Source of the DNA: Steinernema hermaphroditum
Taxonomy: Eukaryota > Nematoda > Chromadorea > Rhabditida > Steinernematidae
NCBI GenBank assembly: GCA_030435675.1
Contig: CM059624.1
Span: 11,246,769 to 11,310,768, forward strand
Direction: 5' to 3'
Length of the DNA: 64,000 nucleotides
Shown here: positions 11,933 through 25,640 of the stretch, piece after piece
Layout: every line of letters starts with the position of its first letter
How positions within the stretch are numbered: position 1 is the first letter of the stretch
Notes under the pieces: model-generated
Told to the model about the DNA's origin: nothing
The model's input: the letters and a program-made list of their open reading frames with translations, nothing else
Database searches by the model: none
Position numbers and translations under genes: made by a program

Positions 11933-14929
11933 ATGGTACTTTGGAGCAGGAGGGTCAGATGCAGAGCTCCTTGCATGAACAAGGGCCCTATCTGTCTCGA
12001 ATTGAAAGTTTTGCAGGAAACTAAGATAGTCCACAGTAATCCCAACGGGAATAGGCGCGTTCGATCAGGCTCGTGCAGTTCTACAAGATCCAATCATAAA
12101 AATGCTATGGTACTTTGGAGCAGGAGGGTCAGATGCAGAACTCTTTGTATGAACAAGGGCCCTATCTGTCTCGAATTGAAAGTTTTGCAGGAAACTAAGA
12201 TAGTCCACAGTAATCCCAACGGGAATAGGCGCGTTCGATCAGGCTCGTGCAGTTCTACAAGATCCAATCATAAAAATGCTATGGTACTTTGGAGCAGGAG
12301 GGTCAGATGCAGAGCTCCTTGCATGAACAAGGGCCCTATCTGTCTCGAATTGAAAGTTTTGCAGGAAACTAAGATAGTCCACAGTAAACCCAACGGGAAT
12401 AGGCGCGTTCGATCAGGCTCGTGCAGTTCTACAAGATCCAATCATAAAAATGCTATGGTACTTTGGAGCAGGAGGGTCAGATGCAGAGCTCTTTGCATGA
12501 ACAAAGGCCCTATCTGTCTCGAATTGAAAGTTTTGCAGGAAACTAAGATAGTCCACAGTAATCCCAACGGGAATAGGCGCGTTCGATCAGGCTCGTGCAG
12601 TTCTACAAGATCCAATCATAAAAATGCTATGGTACTTTGGAGCAGGAGGGTCAGATGCAGAGACTCTTTGCATGAACAAGGGCCCCTATCTGTCTCGAAT
12701 TGAAAGTTTTGCAGGAAACTAAGATAGTCCACAGTAATCCCAACGGGAATAGGCGCGTTCGATCAGGCTCGTGCAGTTCTACAAGATCCAATCATAAAAA
12801 TGCTATGGTACTTTGGAGCAGGAGGGTCAGATGCAGAGCTCTTTGCATGAGCAAGGCCCCAGCTGTCTCGAATTGAAAGTTTTGCAGGAAACTAAGATAG
12901 TCCACAGTAAAACCAACGGGAGTAGGCGCGTTCGATCAGGCTCGTGCAGTTCTACAAGATCCAATCATAAAAATGCTATGGTACTTTGGAGCAGGAGGGT
13001 CAGATGCAGAGCTCTTTGGATGAACAAGGGCCGATCTGTCTCGAATTGAAAGTTTTGCAGGAAACTAAGATAGTCCACAGTAATCCCAACGGGAATAGGC
13101 GCGTTCGATCAGGCTCGTGCAGTTCTACAAGATCCAATCATAAAAATGCTATGGTACTTTGGAGCAGGAGGGTCAGATGCAGAACTCTTGGTATGAACAA
13201 GGCCCCATCTGTCTCGAATTGAAAGTTTTGCAGGAAACTAAGATAGTCCACAGTAATCCCAACGGGAATAGGCGCGTTCGATCAGGCTCGTGCAGTTCTA
13301 CAAGATCCAATCATAAAAATGCTATGGTACTTTGGAGCAGGAGGGTCAGATGCAGAACTCTTGGTATGAACAAGGGCCGATCTGTCTCGAATTGAAAGTT
13401 TTGCAGGAAACTAAGATAGTCCACAGTAATCCCAACGGGAATAGGCGCGTTCGATCAGGCTCGTGCAGTTCTACAAGATCCAATCATAAAAATGCTATGG
13501 TACTTTGGAGCAGGAGGGTCAGATGCAGAGCTCTTTGGTATGAACAAGGGCCCTATCTGTCTCGAATTGAAAGTTTTGCAGGAAACTAAGATAGTCCACA
13601 GTAAACCCAACGGGAATAGGCGCGTTCGATCAGGCTCGTGCAGTTCTACAAGATCCAATCATAAAAATGCTATGGTACTTTGGAGCAGGAGGGTCAGATG
13701 CAGAGCTCTTTGTATGAACAAGGGCCCTATCTGTCTCGAATTGAAAGTTTTGCAGGAAACTAAGATAGTCCACAGTAAACCCAACGGGAATAGGCGCGTT
13801 CGATCAGGCTCGTGCAGTTCTACAAGATCCAATCATAAAAATGCTATGGTACTTTGGAGCAGGAGGGTCAGATGCAGAACTCTTTGCATGAACAAGGGCC
13901 CTATCTGTCTCGAATTGAAAGTTTTGCAGGAAACTAAGATAGTCCACAGTAAACCCAACGGGAAGTAGGCGCGTTCGATCAGGCTCGTGCAGTTCTACAA
14001 GATCCAATCATAAAAATGCTATGGTACTTTGGAGCAGGAGGGTCAGATGCAGAACTCTTTGTATGAACAAGGGCCCTATCTGTCTCGAATTGAAAGTTTT
14101 GCAGGAAAAACTAAGATAGTCCACAGTAATCCCAACGGGAATAGGCGCGTTCGATCAGGCTCGTGCAGTTCTACAAGATCCAATCATAAAAATGCTATGG
14201 TACTTTGGAGCAGGAGGGTCAGATGCAGAGCTCTTGGTGTGAGCAAAGGCCCTATCTGTCTCGAATTGAAAGTTTTGCAGGAAACTAAGATAGTCCACAG
14301 TAATCCCAACGGGAATAGGCGCGTTCGATCAGGCTCGTGCAGTTCTACAAGATCCAATCATAAAAAATGCTATGGTACTTTGGAGCAGGAGGGTCAGATG
14401 CAGAACTCTTTGTATGAACAAGGGCCCTATCTGTCTCGAATTGAAAGTTTTGCAGGAAACTAAGATAGTCCACAGTAATCCCAACGGGAATAGGCGCGTT
14501 CGATCAGGCTCGTGCAGTTCTACAAGATCCAATCATAAAAATGCTATGGTACTTTGGAGCAGGAGGGTCAGATGCAGAGCTCTTTGTATGAGCAAGGGCC
14601 CTATCTGTCTCGAATTGAAAGTTTTGCAGGAAACTAAGATAGTCCACAGTAAACCCAACGGGAGTAGGCGCGTTCGATCAGGCTCGTGCAGTTCTACAAG
14701 ATCCAATCATAAAAATGCTATGGTACTTTGGAGCAGGAGGGTCAGATGCAGAGCTCTTGGTATGAACAAGGGCCCTGTCTGTCTCGAATTGAAAGTTTTG
14801 CAGGAAACTAAGATAGTCCACAGTAAATCCCAACGGGAGTAGGCGCGTTCGATCAGGCTCGTGCAGTTCTACAAGATCCAATCATAAAAATGCTATGGTA
14901 CTTTGGAGCAGGAGGGTCAGATGCAGAGC

Positions 14930-17900
14930 TCTTTGGTATGAGCAAGGGCCCTATCTGTCTCGAATTGAAAGTTTTGCAGGAAACTAAGATAGTCCACAGG
15001 AAATCCCAACGGGAGTAGGCGCGTTCGATCAGGCTCGTGCAGTTCTACAAGATCCAATCATAAAAATGCTATGGTACTTTGGAGCAGGAGGGTCAGATGC
15101 AGAGCTCTTTGGTATGAACAAGGGCCCTATCTGTCTCGAATTGAAAGTTTTGCAGGAAACTAAGATAGTCCACAGTAAATCCCAACGGGAGTAGGCGCGT
15201 TCGATCAGGCTCGTGCAGTTCTACAAGATCCAATCATAAAAATGCTATGGTACTTTGGAGCAGGAGGGTCAGATGCAGAACTCTTTGGTATGAACAAGGG
15301 CCCTATCTGTCTCGAATTGAAAGTTTTGCAGGAAACTAAGATAGTCCACAGTAAATCCAACGGGAGTAGGCGCGTTCGATCAGGCTCGTGCAGTTCTACA
15401 AGATCCAATCATAAAAATGCTATGGTACTTTGGAGCAGGAGGGTCAGATGCAGAACTCTTTGTATGAACAAGGGCCCTATCTGTCTCGAATTGAAAGTTT
15501 TGCAGGAAACTAAGATAGTCCACAGTAAACCCAACGGGAGTAGGCGCGTTCGATCAGGCTCGTGCAGTTCTACAAGATCCAATCATAAAAATGCTATGGT
15601 ACTTTGGAGCAGGAGGGTCAGATGCAGAGCTCTTGGTATGAGCAAGGGCCCTGTCTGTCTCGAATTGAAAGTTTTGCAGGAAACTAAGATAGTCCACAGT
15701 AAACCCAACGGGATTAGGCGCGTTCGATCAGGCTCGTGCAGTTCTACAAGATCCAATCATAAAAATGCTATGGTACTTTGGAGCAGGAGGGTCAGATGCA
15801 GAGCTCTTTGGTTGAGCAAGGGCCCATCTGTCTCGAATTGAAAGTTTTGCAGGAAACTAAGATAGTCCACAGTAAATCCAACGGGAGTAGGCGCGTTCGA
15901 TCAGGCTCGTGCAGTTCTACAAGATCCAATCATAAAAATGCTATGGTACTTTGGAGCAGGAGGGTCAGATGCAGAGCTCTTGGTATGAGCAAGGGCCCTG
16001 CTGTCTCGAATTGAAAGTTTTGCAGGAAACTAAGATAGTCCACAGTAAATCCCAACGGGAGTAGGCGCGTTCGATCAGGCTCGTGCAGTTCTACAAGATC
16101 CAATCATAAAAATGCTATGGTACTTTGGAGCAGGAGGGTCAGATGCAGAGCTCTTTGGTATGAACAAGGGCCCTATCTGTCTCGAATTGAAAGTTTTGCA
16201 GGAAACTAAGATAGTCCACAGTAAATCCAACGGGAATAGGCGCGTTCGATCAGGCTCGTGCAGTTCTACAAGATCCAATCATAAAAATGCTATGGTACTT
16301 TGGAGCAGGAGGGTCAGATGCAGAGCTCTTTGGTATGAGCAAGGGCCCTGTCTGTCTCGAATTGAAAGTTTTGCAGGAAACTAAGATAGTCCACAGTAAA
16401 CCCAACGGGAGTAGGCGCGTTCGATCAGGCTCGTGCAGTTCTACAAGATCCAATCATAAAAATGCTATGGTACTTTGGAGCAGGAGGGTCAGATGCAGAA
16501 CTCTTTGGTATGAACAAGGGCCCTATCTGTCTCGAATTGAAAGTTTTGCAGGAAACTAAGATAGTCCACAGTAAACCCAACGGGAGTAGGCGCGTTCGAT
16601 CAGGCTCGTGCAGTTCTACAAGATCCAATCATAAAAATGCTATGGTACTTTGGAGCAGGAGGGTCAGATGCAGAGCTCTTTGGTATGAGCAAGGGCCCTA
16701 TCTGTCTCGAATTGAAAGTTTTGCAGGAAACTAAGATAGTCCACAGTAAACCCAACGGGAATAGGCGCGTTCGATCAGGCTCGTGCAGTTCTACAAGATC
16801 CAATCATAAAAATGCTATGGTACTTTGGAGCAGGAGGGTCAGATGCAGAGCTCTTTGGTATGAACAAGGGCCCTATCTGTCTCGAATTGAAAGTTTTGCA
16901 GGAAACTAAGATAGTCCACAGTAAACCCAACGGGAGTAGGCGCGTTCGATCAGGCTCGTGCAGTTCTACAAGATCCAATCATAAAAATGCTATGGTACTT
17001 TGGAGCAGGAGGGTCAGATGCAGAGCTCTTGGTATGAGCAAGGGCCCTGTCTGTCTCGAATTGAAAGTTTTGCAGGAAACTAAGATAGTCCACAGTAAAT
17101 CCCAACGGGAGTAGGCGCGTTCGATCAGGCTCGTGCAGTTCTACAAGATCCAATCATAAAAATGCTATGGTACTTTGGAGCAGGAGGGTCAGATGCAGAG
17201 CTCTTTGGTATGAGCAAGGGCCCTATCTGTCTCGAATTGAAAGTTTTGCAGGAAACTAAGATAGTCCACAGTAAATCCCAACGGGAGTAGGCGCGTTCGA
17301 TCAGGCTCGTGCAGTTCTACAAGATCCAATCATAAAAATGCTATGGTACTTTGGAGCAGGAGGGTCAGATGCAGAGCTCTTTGGTATGAACAAGGGCCCT
17401 ATCTGTCTCGAATTGAAAGTTTTGCAGGAAACTAAGATAGTCCACAGTAAATCCCAACGGGAGTAGGCGCGTTCGATCAGGCTCGTGCAGTTCTACAAGA
17501 TCCAATCATAAAAATGCTATGGTACTTTGGAGCAGGAGGGTCAGATGCAGAGCTCTTTGGTATGAGCAAGGGCCCTATCTGTCTCGAATTGAAAGTTTTG
17601 CAGGAAACTAAGATAGTCCACAGTAAAACCAACGGGAGTAGGCGCGTTCGATCAGGCTCGTGCAGTTCTACAAGATCCAATCATAAAAATGCTATGGTAC
17701 TTTGGAGCAGGAGGGTCAGATGCAGAGCTCTTTGGTATGAGCAAGGGCCCTGCTGTCTCGAATTGAAAGTTTTGCAGGAAACTAAGATAGTCCACAGTAA
17801 ATCCCAACGGGAGTAGGCGCGTTCGATCAGGCTCGTGCAGTTCTACAAGATCCAATCATAAAAATGCTATGGTACTTTGGAGCAGGAGGGTCAGATGCAG

Positions 17901-20900
17901 AGCTCTTTGGTATGAGCAAGGGCCCTATCTGTCTCGAATTGAAAGTTTTGCAGGAAACTAAGATAGTCCACAGTAAATCCAACGGGAGTAGGCGCGTTCG
18001 ATCAGGCTCGTGCAGTTCTACAAGATCCAATCATAAAAATGCTATGGTACTTTGGAGCAGGAGGGTCAGATGCAGAGCTCTTTGGTATGAACAAGGGCCC
18101 TATCTGTCTCGAATTGAAAGTTTTGCAGGAAACTAAGATAGTCCACAGTAAACCCAACGGGAGTAGGCGCGTTCGATCAGGCTCGTGCAGTTCTACAAGA
18201 TCCAATCATAAAAATGCTATGGTACTTTGGAGCAGGAGGGTCAGATGCAGAGCTCTTTGGTATGAGCAAGGGCCCTGTCTGTCTCGAATTGAAAGTTTTG
18301 CAGGAAACTAAGATAGTCCACAGTAAATCCAACGGGAGTAGGCGCGTTCGATCAGGCTCGTGCAGTTCTACAAGATCCAATCATAAAAATGCTATGGTAC
18401 TTTGGAGCAGGAGGGTCAGATGCAGAGCTCTTTGGTATGAGCAAGGGCCCTGCTGTCTCGAATTGAAAGTTTTGCAGGAAACTAAGATAGTCCACAGTAA
18501 ACCCAACGGGAGTAGGCGCGTTCGATCAGGCTCGTGCAGTTCTACAAGATCCAATCATAAAAATGCTATGGTACTTTGGAGCAGGAGGGTCAGATGCAGA
18601 GCTCTTTGGTATGAGCAAGGGCCCTGTCTGTCTCGAATTGAAAGTTTTGCAGGAAACTAAGATAGTCCACAGTAAATCCCAACGGGAGTAGGCGCGTTCG
18701 ATCAGGCTCGTGCAGTTCTACAAGATCCAATCATAAAAATGCTATGGTACTTTGGAGCAGGAGGGTCAGATGCAGAGCTCTTTGGTATGAGCAAGGGCCC
18801 TATCTGTCTCGAATTGAAAGTTTTGCAGGAAACTAAGATAGTCCACAGTAAATCCAACGGGAATAGGCGCGTTCGATCAGGCTCGTGCAGTTCTACAAGA
18901 TCCAATCATAAAAATGCTATGGTACTTTGGAGCAGGAGGGTCAGATGCAGAGCTCTTTGGTATGAGCAAGGGCCCTTCTGTCTCGAATTGAAAGTTTTGC
19001 AGGAAACTAAGATAGTCCACAGTAAATCCAACGGGAGTAGGCGCGTTCGATCAGGCTCGTGCAGTTCTACAAGATCCAATCATAAAAATGCTATGGTACT
19101 TTGGAGCAGGAGGGTCAGATGCAGAACTCTTTGTATGAGCAAGGGCCCTATCTGTCTCGAATTGAAAGTTTTGCAGGAAACTAAGATAGTCCACAGTAAA
19201 CCCAACGGGAGTAGGCGCGTTCGATCAGGCTCGTGCAGTTCTACAAGATCCAATCATAAAAATGCTATGGTACTTTGGAGCAGGAGGGTCAGATGCAGAG
19301 CTCTTTGGTATGAGCAAGGGCCCTGCTGTCTCGAATTGAAAGTTTTGCAGGAAACTAAGATAGTCCACAGTAAACCCAACGGGAGTAGGCGCGTTCGATC
19401 AGGCTCGTGCAGTTCTACAAGATCCAATCATAAAAATGCTATGGTACTTTGGAGCAGGAGGGTCAGATGCAGAGCTCTTGGTATGAGCAAGGGCCCTGTC
19501 TGTCTCGAATTGAAAGTTTTGCAGGAAACTAAGATAGTCCACAGTAAATCCAACGGGAGTAGGCGCGTTCGATCAGGCTCGTGCAGTTCTACAAGATCCA
19601 ATCATAAAAATGCTATGGTACTTTGGAGCAGGAGGGTCAGATGCAGAACTCTTTGGTATGAACAAGGGCCCTATCTGTCTCGAATTGAAAGTTTTGCAGG
19701 AAACTAAGATAGTCCACAGTAAACCCAACGGGAGTAGGCGCGTTCGATCAGGCTCGTGCAGTTCTACAAGATCCAATCATAAAAATGCTATGGTACTTTG
19801 GAGCAGGAGGGTCAGATGCAGAACTCTTTGTATGAGCAAGGGCCCTGCTGTCTCGAATTGAAAGTTTTGCAGGAAACTAAGATAGTCCACAGTAAATCCA
19901 ACGGGAGTAGGCGCGTTCGATCAGGCTCGTGCAGTTCTACAAGATCCAATCATAAAAATGCTATGGTACTTTGGAGCAGGAGGGTCAGATGCAGAACTCT
20001 TTGGTATGAACAAGGGCCCTATCTGTCTCGAATTGAAAGTTTTGCAGGAAACTAAGATAGTCCACAGTAAAACCAACGGGAGTAGGCGCGTTCGATCAGG
20101 CTCGTGCAGTTCTACAAGATCCAATCATAAAAATGCTATGGTACTTTGGAGCAGGAGGGTCAGATGCAGAGCTCTTTGGTATGAACAAGGGCCCTGTCTG
20201 TCTCGAATTGAAAGTTTTGCAGGAAACTAAGATAGTCCACAGTAAATCCAACGGGAGTAGGCGCGTTCGATCAGGCTCGTGCAGTTCTACAAGATCCAAT
20301 CATAAAAATGCTATGGTACTTTGGAGCAGGAGGGTCAGATGCAGAACTCTTTGGTATGAGCAAGGGCCCTGTCTGTCTCGAATTGAAAGTTTTGCAGGAA
20401 ACTAAGATAGTCCACAGGAAACCCAACGGGAGTAGGCGCGTTCGATCAGGCTCGTGCAGTTCTACAAGATCCAATCATAAAAATGCTATGGTACTTTGGA
20501 GCAGGAGGGTCAGATGCAGAGCTCTTTGGTATGAACAAGGGCCCTATCTGTCTCGAATTGAAAGTTTTGCAGGAAACTAAGATAGTCCACAGTAAATCCA
20601 ACGGGAGTAGGCGCGTTCGATCAGGCTCGTGCAGTTCTACAAGATCCAATCATAAAAATGCTATGGTACTTTGGAGCAGGAGGGTCAGATGCAGAACTCT
20701 TTGGTATGAGCAAGGGCCCTATCTGTCTCGAATTGAAAGTTTTGCAGGAAACTAAGATAGTCCACAGGAAACCCAACGGGACTAGGCGCGTTCGATCAGG
20801 CTCGTGCAGTTCTACAAGATCCAATCATAAAAATGCTATGGTACTTTGGAGCAGGAGGGTCAGATGCAGAACTCTTTGGTATGAACAAGGGCCCTATCTG

Positions 20901-22860
20901 TCTCGAATTGAAAGTTTTGCAGGAAACTAAGATAGTCCACAGTAAACCCAACGGGAGTAGGCGCGTTCGATCAGGCTCGTGCAGTTCTACAAGATCCAAT
21001 CATAAAAATGCTATGGTACTTTGGAGCAGGAGGGTCAGATGCAGAGCTCTTTGGTATGAGCAAGGGCCCTGCTGTCTCGAATTGAAAGTTTTGCAGGAAA
21101 CTAAGATAGTCCACAGTAAATCCAACGGGAGTAGGCGCGTTCGATCAGGCTCGTGCAGTTCTACAAGATCCAATCATAAAAATGCTATGGTACTTTGGAG
21201 CAGGAGGGTCAGATGCAGAACTCTTTGGTATGAGCAAGGGCCCTGCTGTCTCGAATTGAAAGTTTTGCAGGAAACTAAGATAGTCCACAGTAAATCCAAC
21301 GGGAGTAGGCGCGTTCGATCAGGCTCGTGCAGTTCTACAAGATCCAATCATAAAAATGCTATGGTACTTTGGAGCAGGAGGGTCAGATGCAGAACTCTTT
21401 GGTATGAACAAGGCCCTATCTGTCTCGAATTGAAAGTTTTGCAGGAAACTAAGATAGTCCACAGTAAATCCAACGGGAGTAGGCGCGTTCGATCAGGCTC
21501 GTGCAGTTCTACAAGATCCAATCATAAAAATGCTATGGTACTTTGGAGCAGGAGGGTCAGATGCAGAACTCTTTGGTATGAGCAAGGGCCCTATCTGTCT
21601 CGAATTGAAAGTTTTGCAGGAAACTAAGATAGTCCACAGTAAATCCAACGAGGAGTAGGCGCGTTCGATCAGGCTCGTGCAGTTCTACAAGATCCAATCA
21701 TAAAAATGCTATGGTACTTTGGAGCAGGAGGGTCAGATGCAGAACTCTTTGGTATGAACAAGGGCCCTATCTGTCTCGAATTGAAAGTTTTGCAGGAAAC
21801 TAAGATAGTCCACAGTAAATCCAACGGGAGTAGGCGCGTTCGATCAGGCTCGTGCAGTTCTACAAGATCCAATCATAAAAATGCTATGGTACTTTGGAGC
21901 AGGAGGGTCAGATGCAGAACTCTTGGTATGAGCAAGGGCCCTATCTGTCTCGAATTGAAAGTTTTGCAGGAAACTAAGATAGTCCACAGTAAATCCAACG
22001 GGAGTAGGCGCGTTCGATCAGGCTCGTGCAGTTCTACAAGATCCAATCATAAAAATGCTATGGTACTTTGGAGCAGGAGGGTCAGATGCAGAGCTCTTTG
22101 GTATGAGCAAGGGCCCTGCTGTCTCGAATTGAAAGTTTTGCAGGAAACTAAGATAGTCCACAGTAAATCCAACGGGAGTAGGCGCGTTCGATCAGGCTCG
22201 TGCAGTTCTACAAGATCCAATCATAAAAATGCTATGGTACTTTGGAGCAGGAGGGTCAGATGCAGAACTCTTGGTATGAACAAGGGCCCTGTCTGTCTCG
22301 AATTGAAAGTTTTGCAGGAAACTAAGATAGTCCACAGTAAACCCAACGGGAGTAGGCGCGTTCGATCAGGCTCGTGCAGTTCTACAAGATCCAATCATAA
22401 AAATGCTATGGTACTTTGGAGCAGGAGGGTCAGATGCAGAACTCTTTGGTATGAGCAAGGGCCCTGTCTGTCTCGAATTGAAAGTTTTGCAGGAAACTAA
22501 GATAGTCCACAGTAAATCCAACGGGAGTAGGCGCGTTCGATCAGGCTCGTGCAGTTCTACAAGATCCAATCATAAAAATGCTATGGTACTTTGGAGCAGG
22601 AGGGTCAGATGCAGAACTCTTGGTATGAACAAGGGCCCTATCTGTCTCGAATTGAAAGTTTTGCAGGAAACTAAGATAGTCCACAGGAAATCCAACGGGA
22701 GTAGGCGCGTTCGATCAGGCTCGTGCAGTTCTACAAGATCCAATCATAAAAATGCTATGGTACTTTGGAGCAGGAGGGTCAGATGCAGAACTCTTTGGTA
22801 TGAGCAAGGGCCCTATCTGTCTCGAATTGAAAGTTTTGCAGGAAACTAAGATAGTCCACA
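14930..22860 (+). repeat. Block B2: AACGGGA monomers with CTCTTTGGTATG
   Basis: The type is the same as B1, but most monomers read CTCTTTGGTATGAGC or CTCTTTGGTATGAAC. This adds one base, so many units are 174-175 bp. The CTCTTTGG form appears only sporadically to the left (about 4,999, 8,826, 13,525). Two states, GAGCTC and GAACTC, and two states, CCCTATCTG and CCCTGCTG, are reshuffled between neighbours. That is the pattern expected from repeated unequal exchange or gene conversion within the block. Confidence 0.8.
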
Positions 22861-25640
22861 GGAAATCCAACGAGAGTAGGCGCGTTCGATCAGGCTCGTG
22901 CAGTTCTACAAGATCCAATCATAAAAATGCTATGGTACTTTGGAGCAGGAGGGTCAGATGCAGAACTCTTTGGTATGAACAAGGGCCCTATCTGTCTCGA
23001 ATTGAAAGTTTTGCAGGAAACTAAGATAGTCCACAGTAAATCCAACGGGAGTAGGCGCGTTCGATCAGGCTCGTGCAGTTCTACAAGATCCAATCATAAA
23101 AATGCTATGGTACTTTGGAGCAGGAGGGTCAGATGCAGAACTCTTTGGTATGAACAAGGGCCCTATCTGTCTCGAATTGAAAGTTTTGCAGGAAACTAAG
23201 ATAGTCCACAGGAAATCCAACGGGAGTAGGCGCGTTCGATCAGGCTCGTGCAGTTCTACAAGATCCAATCATAAAAATGCTATGGTACTTTGGAGCAGGA
23301 GGGTCAGATGCAGAACTCTTTGGTATGAACAAGGCCCTATCTGTCTCGAATTGAAAGTTTTGCAGGAAACTAAGATAGTCCACAGTAAACCCAACGGGAG
23401 TAGGCGCGTTCGATCAGGCTCGTGCAGTTCTACAAGATCCAATCATAAAAATGCTATGGTACTTTGGAGCAGGAGGGTCAGATGCAGAACTCTTTGGTAT
23501 GAACAAGGGCCCTATCTGTCTCGAATTGAAAGTTTTGCAGGAAACTAAGATAGTCCACAGTAAATCCAACGAGGAGTAGGCGCGTTCGATCAGGCTCGTG
23601 CAGTTCTACAAGATCCAATCATAAAAATGCTATGGTACTTTGGAGCAGGAGGGTCAGATGCAGAACTCTTTGTATGAGCAAGGGCCCTATCTGTCTCGAA
23701 TTGAAAGTTTTGCAGGAAACTAAGATAGTCCACAGTAAATCCAACGGGAGTAGGCGCGTTCGATCAGGCTCGTGCAGTTCTACAAGATCCAATCATAAAA
23801 ATGCTATGGTACTTTGGAGCAGGAGGGTCAGATGCAGAACTCTTTGGTATGAACAAGGGCCCTATCTGTCTCGAATTGAAAGTTTTGCAGGAAACTAAGA
23901 TAGTCCACAGTAAATCCAACGAGAGTAGGCGCGTTCGATCAGGCTCGTGCAGTTCTACAAGATCCAATCATAAAAATGCTATGGTACTTTGGAGCAGGAG
24001 GGTCAGATGCAGAACTCTTTGGTATGAACAAGGGCCCTATCTGTCTCGAATTGAAAGTTTTGCAGGAAACTAAGATAGTCCACAGGAAATCCAACGAGAG
24101 TAGGCGCGTTCGATCAGGCTCGTGCAGTTCTACAAGATCCAATCATAAAAATGCTATGGTACTTTGGAGCAGGAGGGTCAGATGCAGAACTCTTTGGATG
24201 AGCAAGGGCCTATCTGTCTCGAATTGAAAGTTTTGCAGGAAACTAAGATAGTCCACAGGAAACCCAACGGGAGTAGGCGCGTTCGATCAGGCTCGTGCAG
24301 TTCTACAAGATCCAATCATAAAAATGCTATGGTACTTTGGAGCAGGAGGGTCAGATGCAGAACTCTTGGTGTGAGCAAGGCCCGATCTGTCTCGAATTGA
24401 AAGTTTTGCAGGAAACTAAGATAGTCCACAGGAAATCCAACGAGAGTAGGCGCGTTCGATCAGGCTCGTGCAGTTCTACAAGATCCAATCATAAAAATGC
24501 TATGGTACTTTGGAGCAGGAGGGTCAGATGCAGAACTCTTTGGGTGAGCAAGGGCCCTGCTGTCTCGAATTGAAAGTTTTGCAGGAAACTAAGATAGTCC
24601 ACAGGAAATCCAACGGGAGTAGGCGCGTTCGATCAGGCTCGTGCAGTTCTACAAGATCCAATCATAAAAATGCTATGGTACTTTGGAGCAGGAGGGTCAG
24701 ATGCAGAACTCTTGGTATGAACAAGGCCCCATCTGTCTCGAATTGAAAGTTTTGCAGGAAACTAAGATAGTCCACAGGAAATCCAACGAGAGTAGGCGCG
24801 TTCGATCAGGCTCGTGCAGTTCTACAAGATCCAATCATAAAAATGCTATGGTACTTTGGAGCAGGAGGGTCAGATGCAGAACTCTTTGCATGAACAAGGG
24901 CCCTATCTGTCTCGAATTGAAAGTTTTGCAGGAAACTAAGATAGTCCACAGTAATCCCAACGAGGAATAGGCGCGTTCGATCAGGCTCGTGCAGTTCTAC
25001 AAGATCCAATCATAAAAATGCTATGGTACTTTGGAGCAGGAGGGTCAGATGCAGAGCTCTTTGGTGTGAGCAAGGGCCCTAGCTGTCTCGAATTGAAAGT
25101 TTTGCAGGAAACTAAGATAGTCCACAGGAAACCCAACGAGAGTAGGCGCGTTCGATCAGGCTCGTGCAGTTCTACAAGATCCAATCATAAAAATGCTATG
25201 GTACTTTGGAGCAGGAGGGTCAGATGCAGAACTCTTGGTATGAACAAGGGCCCTATCTGTCTCGAATTGAAAGTTTTGCAGGAAACTAAGATAGTCCACA
25301 GTAATCCCAACGGAATAGGCGCGTTCGATCAGGCTCGTGCAGTTCTACAAGATCCAATCATAAAAATGCTATGGTACTTTGAGCAGGAGGGTCAGATGCA
25401 GAGCTCTTGGTGTGAGCAAGGCCCCTGTCTGTCTCGAATTGAAAGTTTTGCAGGAAACTAAGATAGTCCACAGGAAACCCAACGGGAGTAGGCGCGTTCG
25501 ATCAGGCTCGTGCAGTTCTACAAGATCCAATCATAAAAATGCTATGGTACTTTGGAGCAGGAGGGTCAGATGCAGAGCTCTTGGTATGAGCAAGGGCCCT
25601 ATCTGTCTCGAATTGAAAGTTTTGCAGGAAACTAAGATAA
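22861..25640 (+). repeat. Transition block: AACGGGA and AACGAGAG monomers mixed
   Basis: GGAAATCCAACGAGAG reappears near 22,861 and then alternates with AACGGGAGT monomers. Irregular forms cluster here: AACGAGGAG near 23,570, AACGAGGAAT near 24,960, AACGGAATAGG near 25,311, TACTTTGAGCAGG (one G lost) at 25,376, and GATAATCC at 25,637. The mixture looks like the contact zone between two homogenising domains. Confidence 0.75.

Larger units (their letters stand above)
2124..14929 (+). repeat. Block B1: AACGGGA monomers, mostly 174 bp
   Basis: The first AACGGG lies at 2,124, and every following monomer carries AACGGGAAT or AACGGGAGT apart from rare variants (AACGTGAG near 4,557, AACGAGGAG near 7,514). 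From about 5,760 the GTAATCCCAACGGGAAT form becomes common. Because AAGGGCCC makes a 174-bp unit, long reading frames stay open here (6,181-7,491 and 11,237-12,703). They are not supported as genes. Extra single bases occur in runs, for example GGAAAACTAAG at 7,483, GGAAAAACTAAG at 14,104, CATAAAAAATGC at 10,180 and 14,361, and AAGGGCCCCTAT at 9,367, 9,542 and 10,567. Confidence 0.85.

Noticed and set aside
11237..12703. Long open reading frame (488 codons) that would encode a repeat protein with 58-residue units
   Set aside because: 174 bp is 58 codons, so runs of 174-bp monomers stay open by arithmetic. The frame is lost at each 173- or 175-bp unit, similar frames start over the whole array, and no promoter, splice or codon-bias sign is seen.
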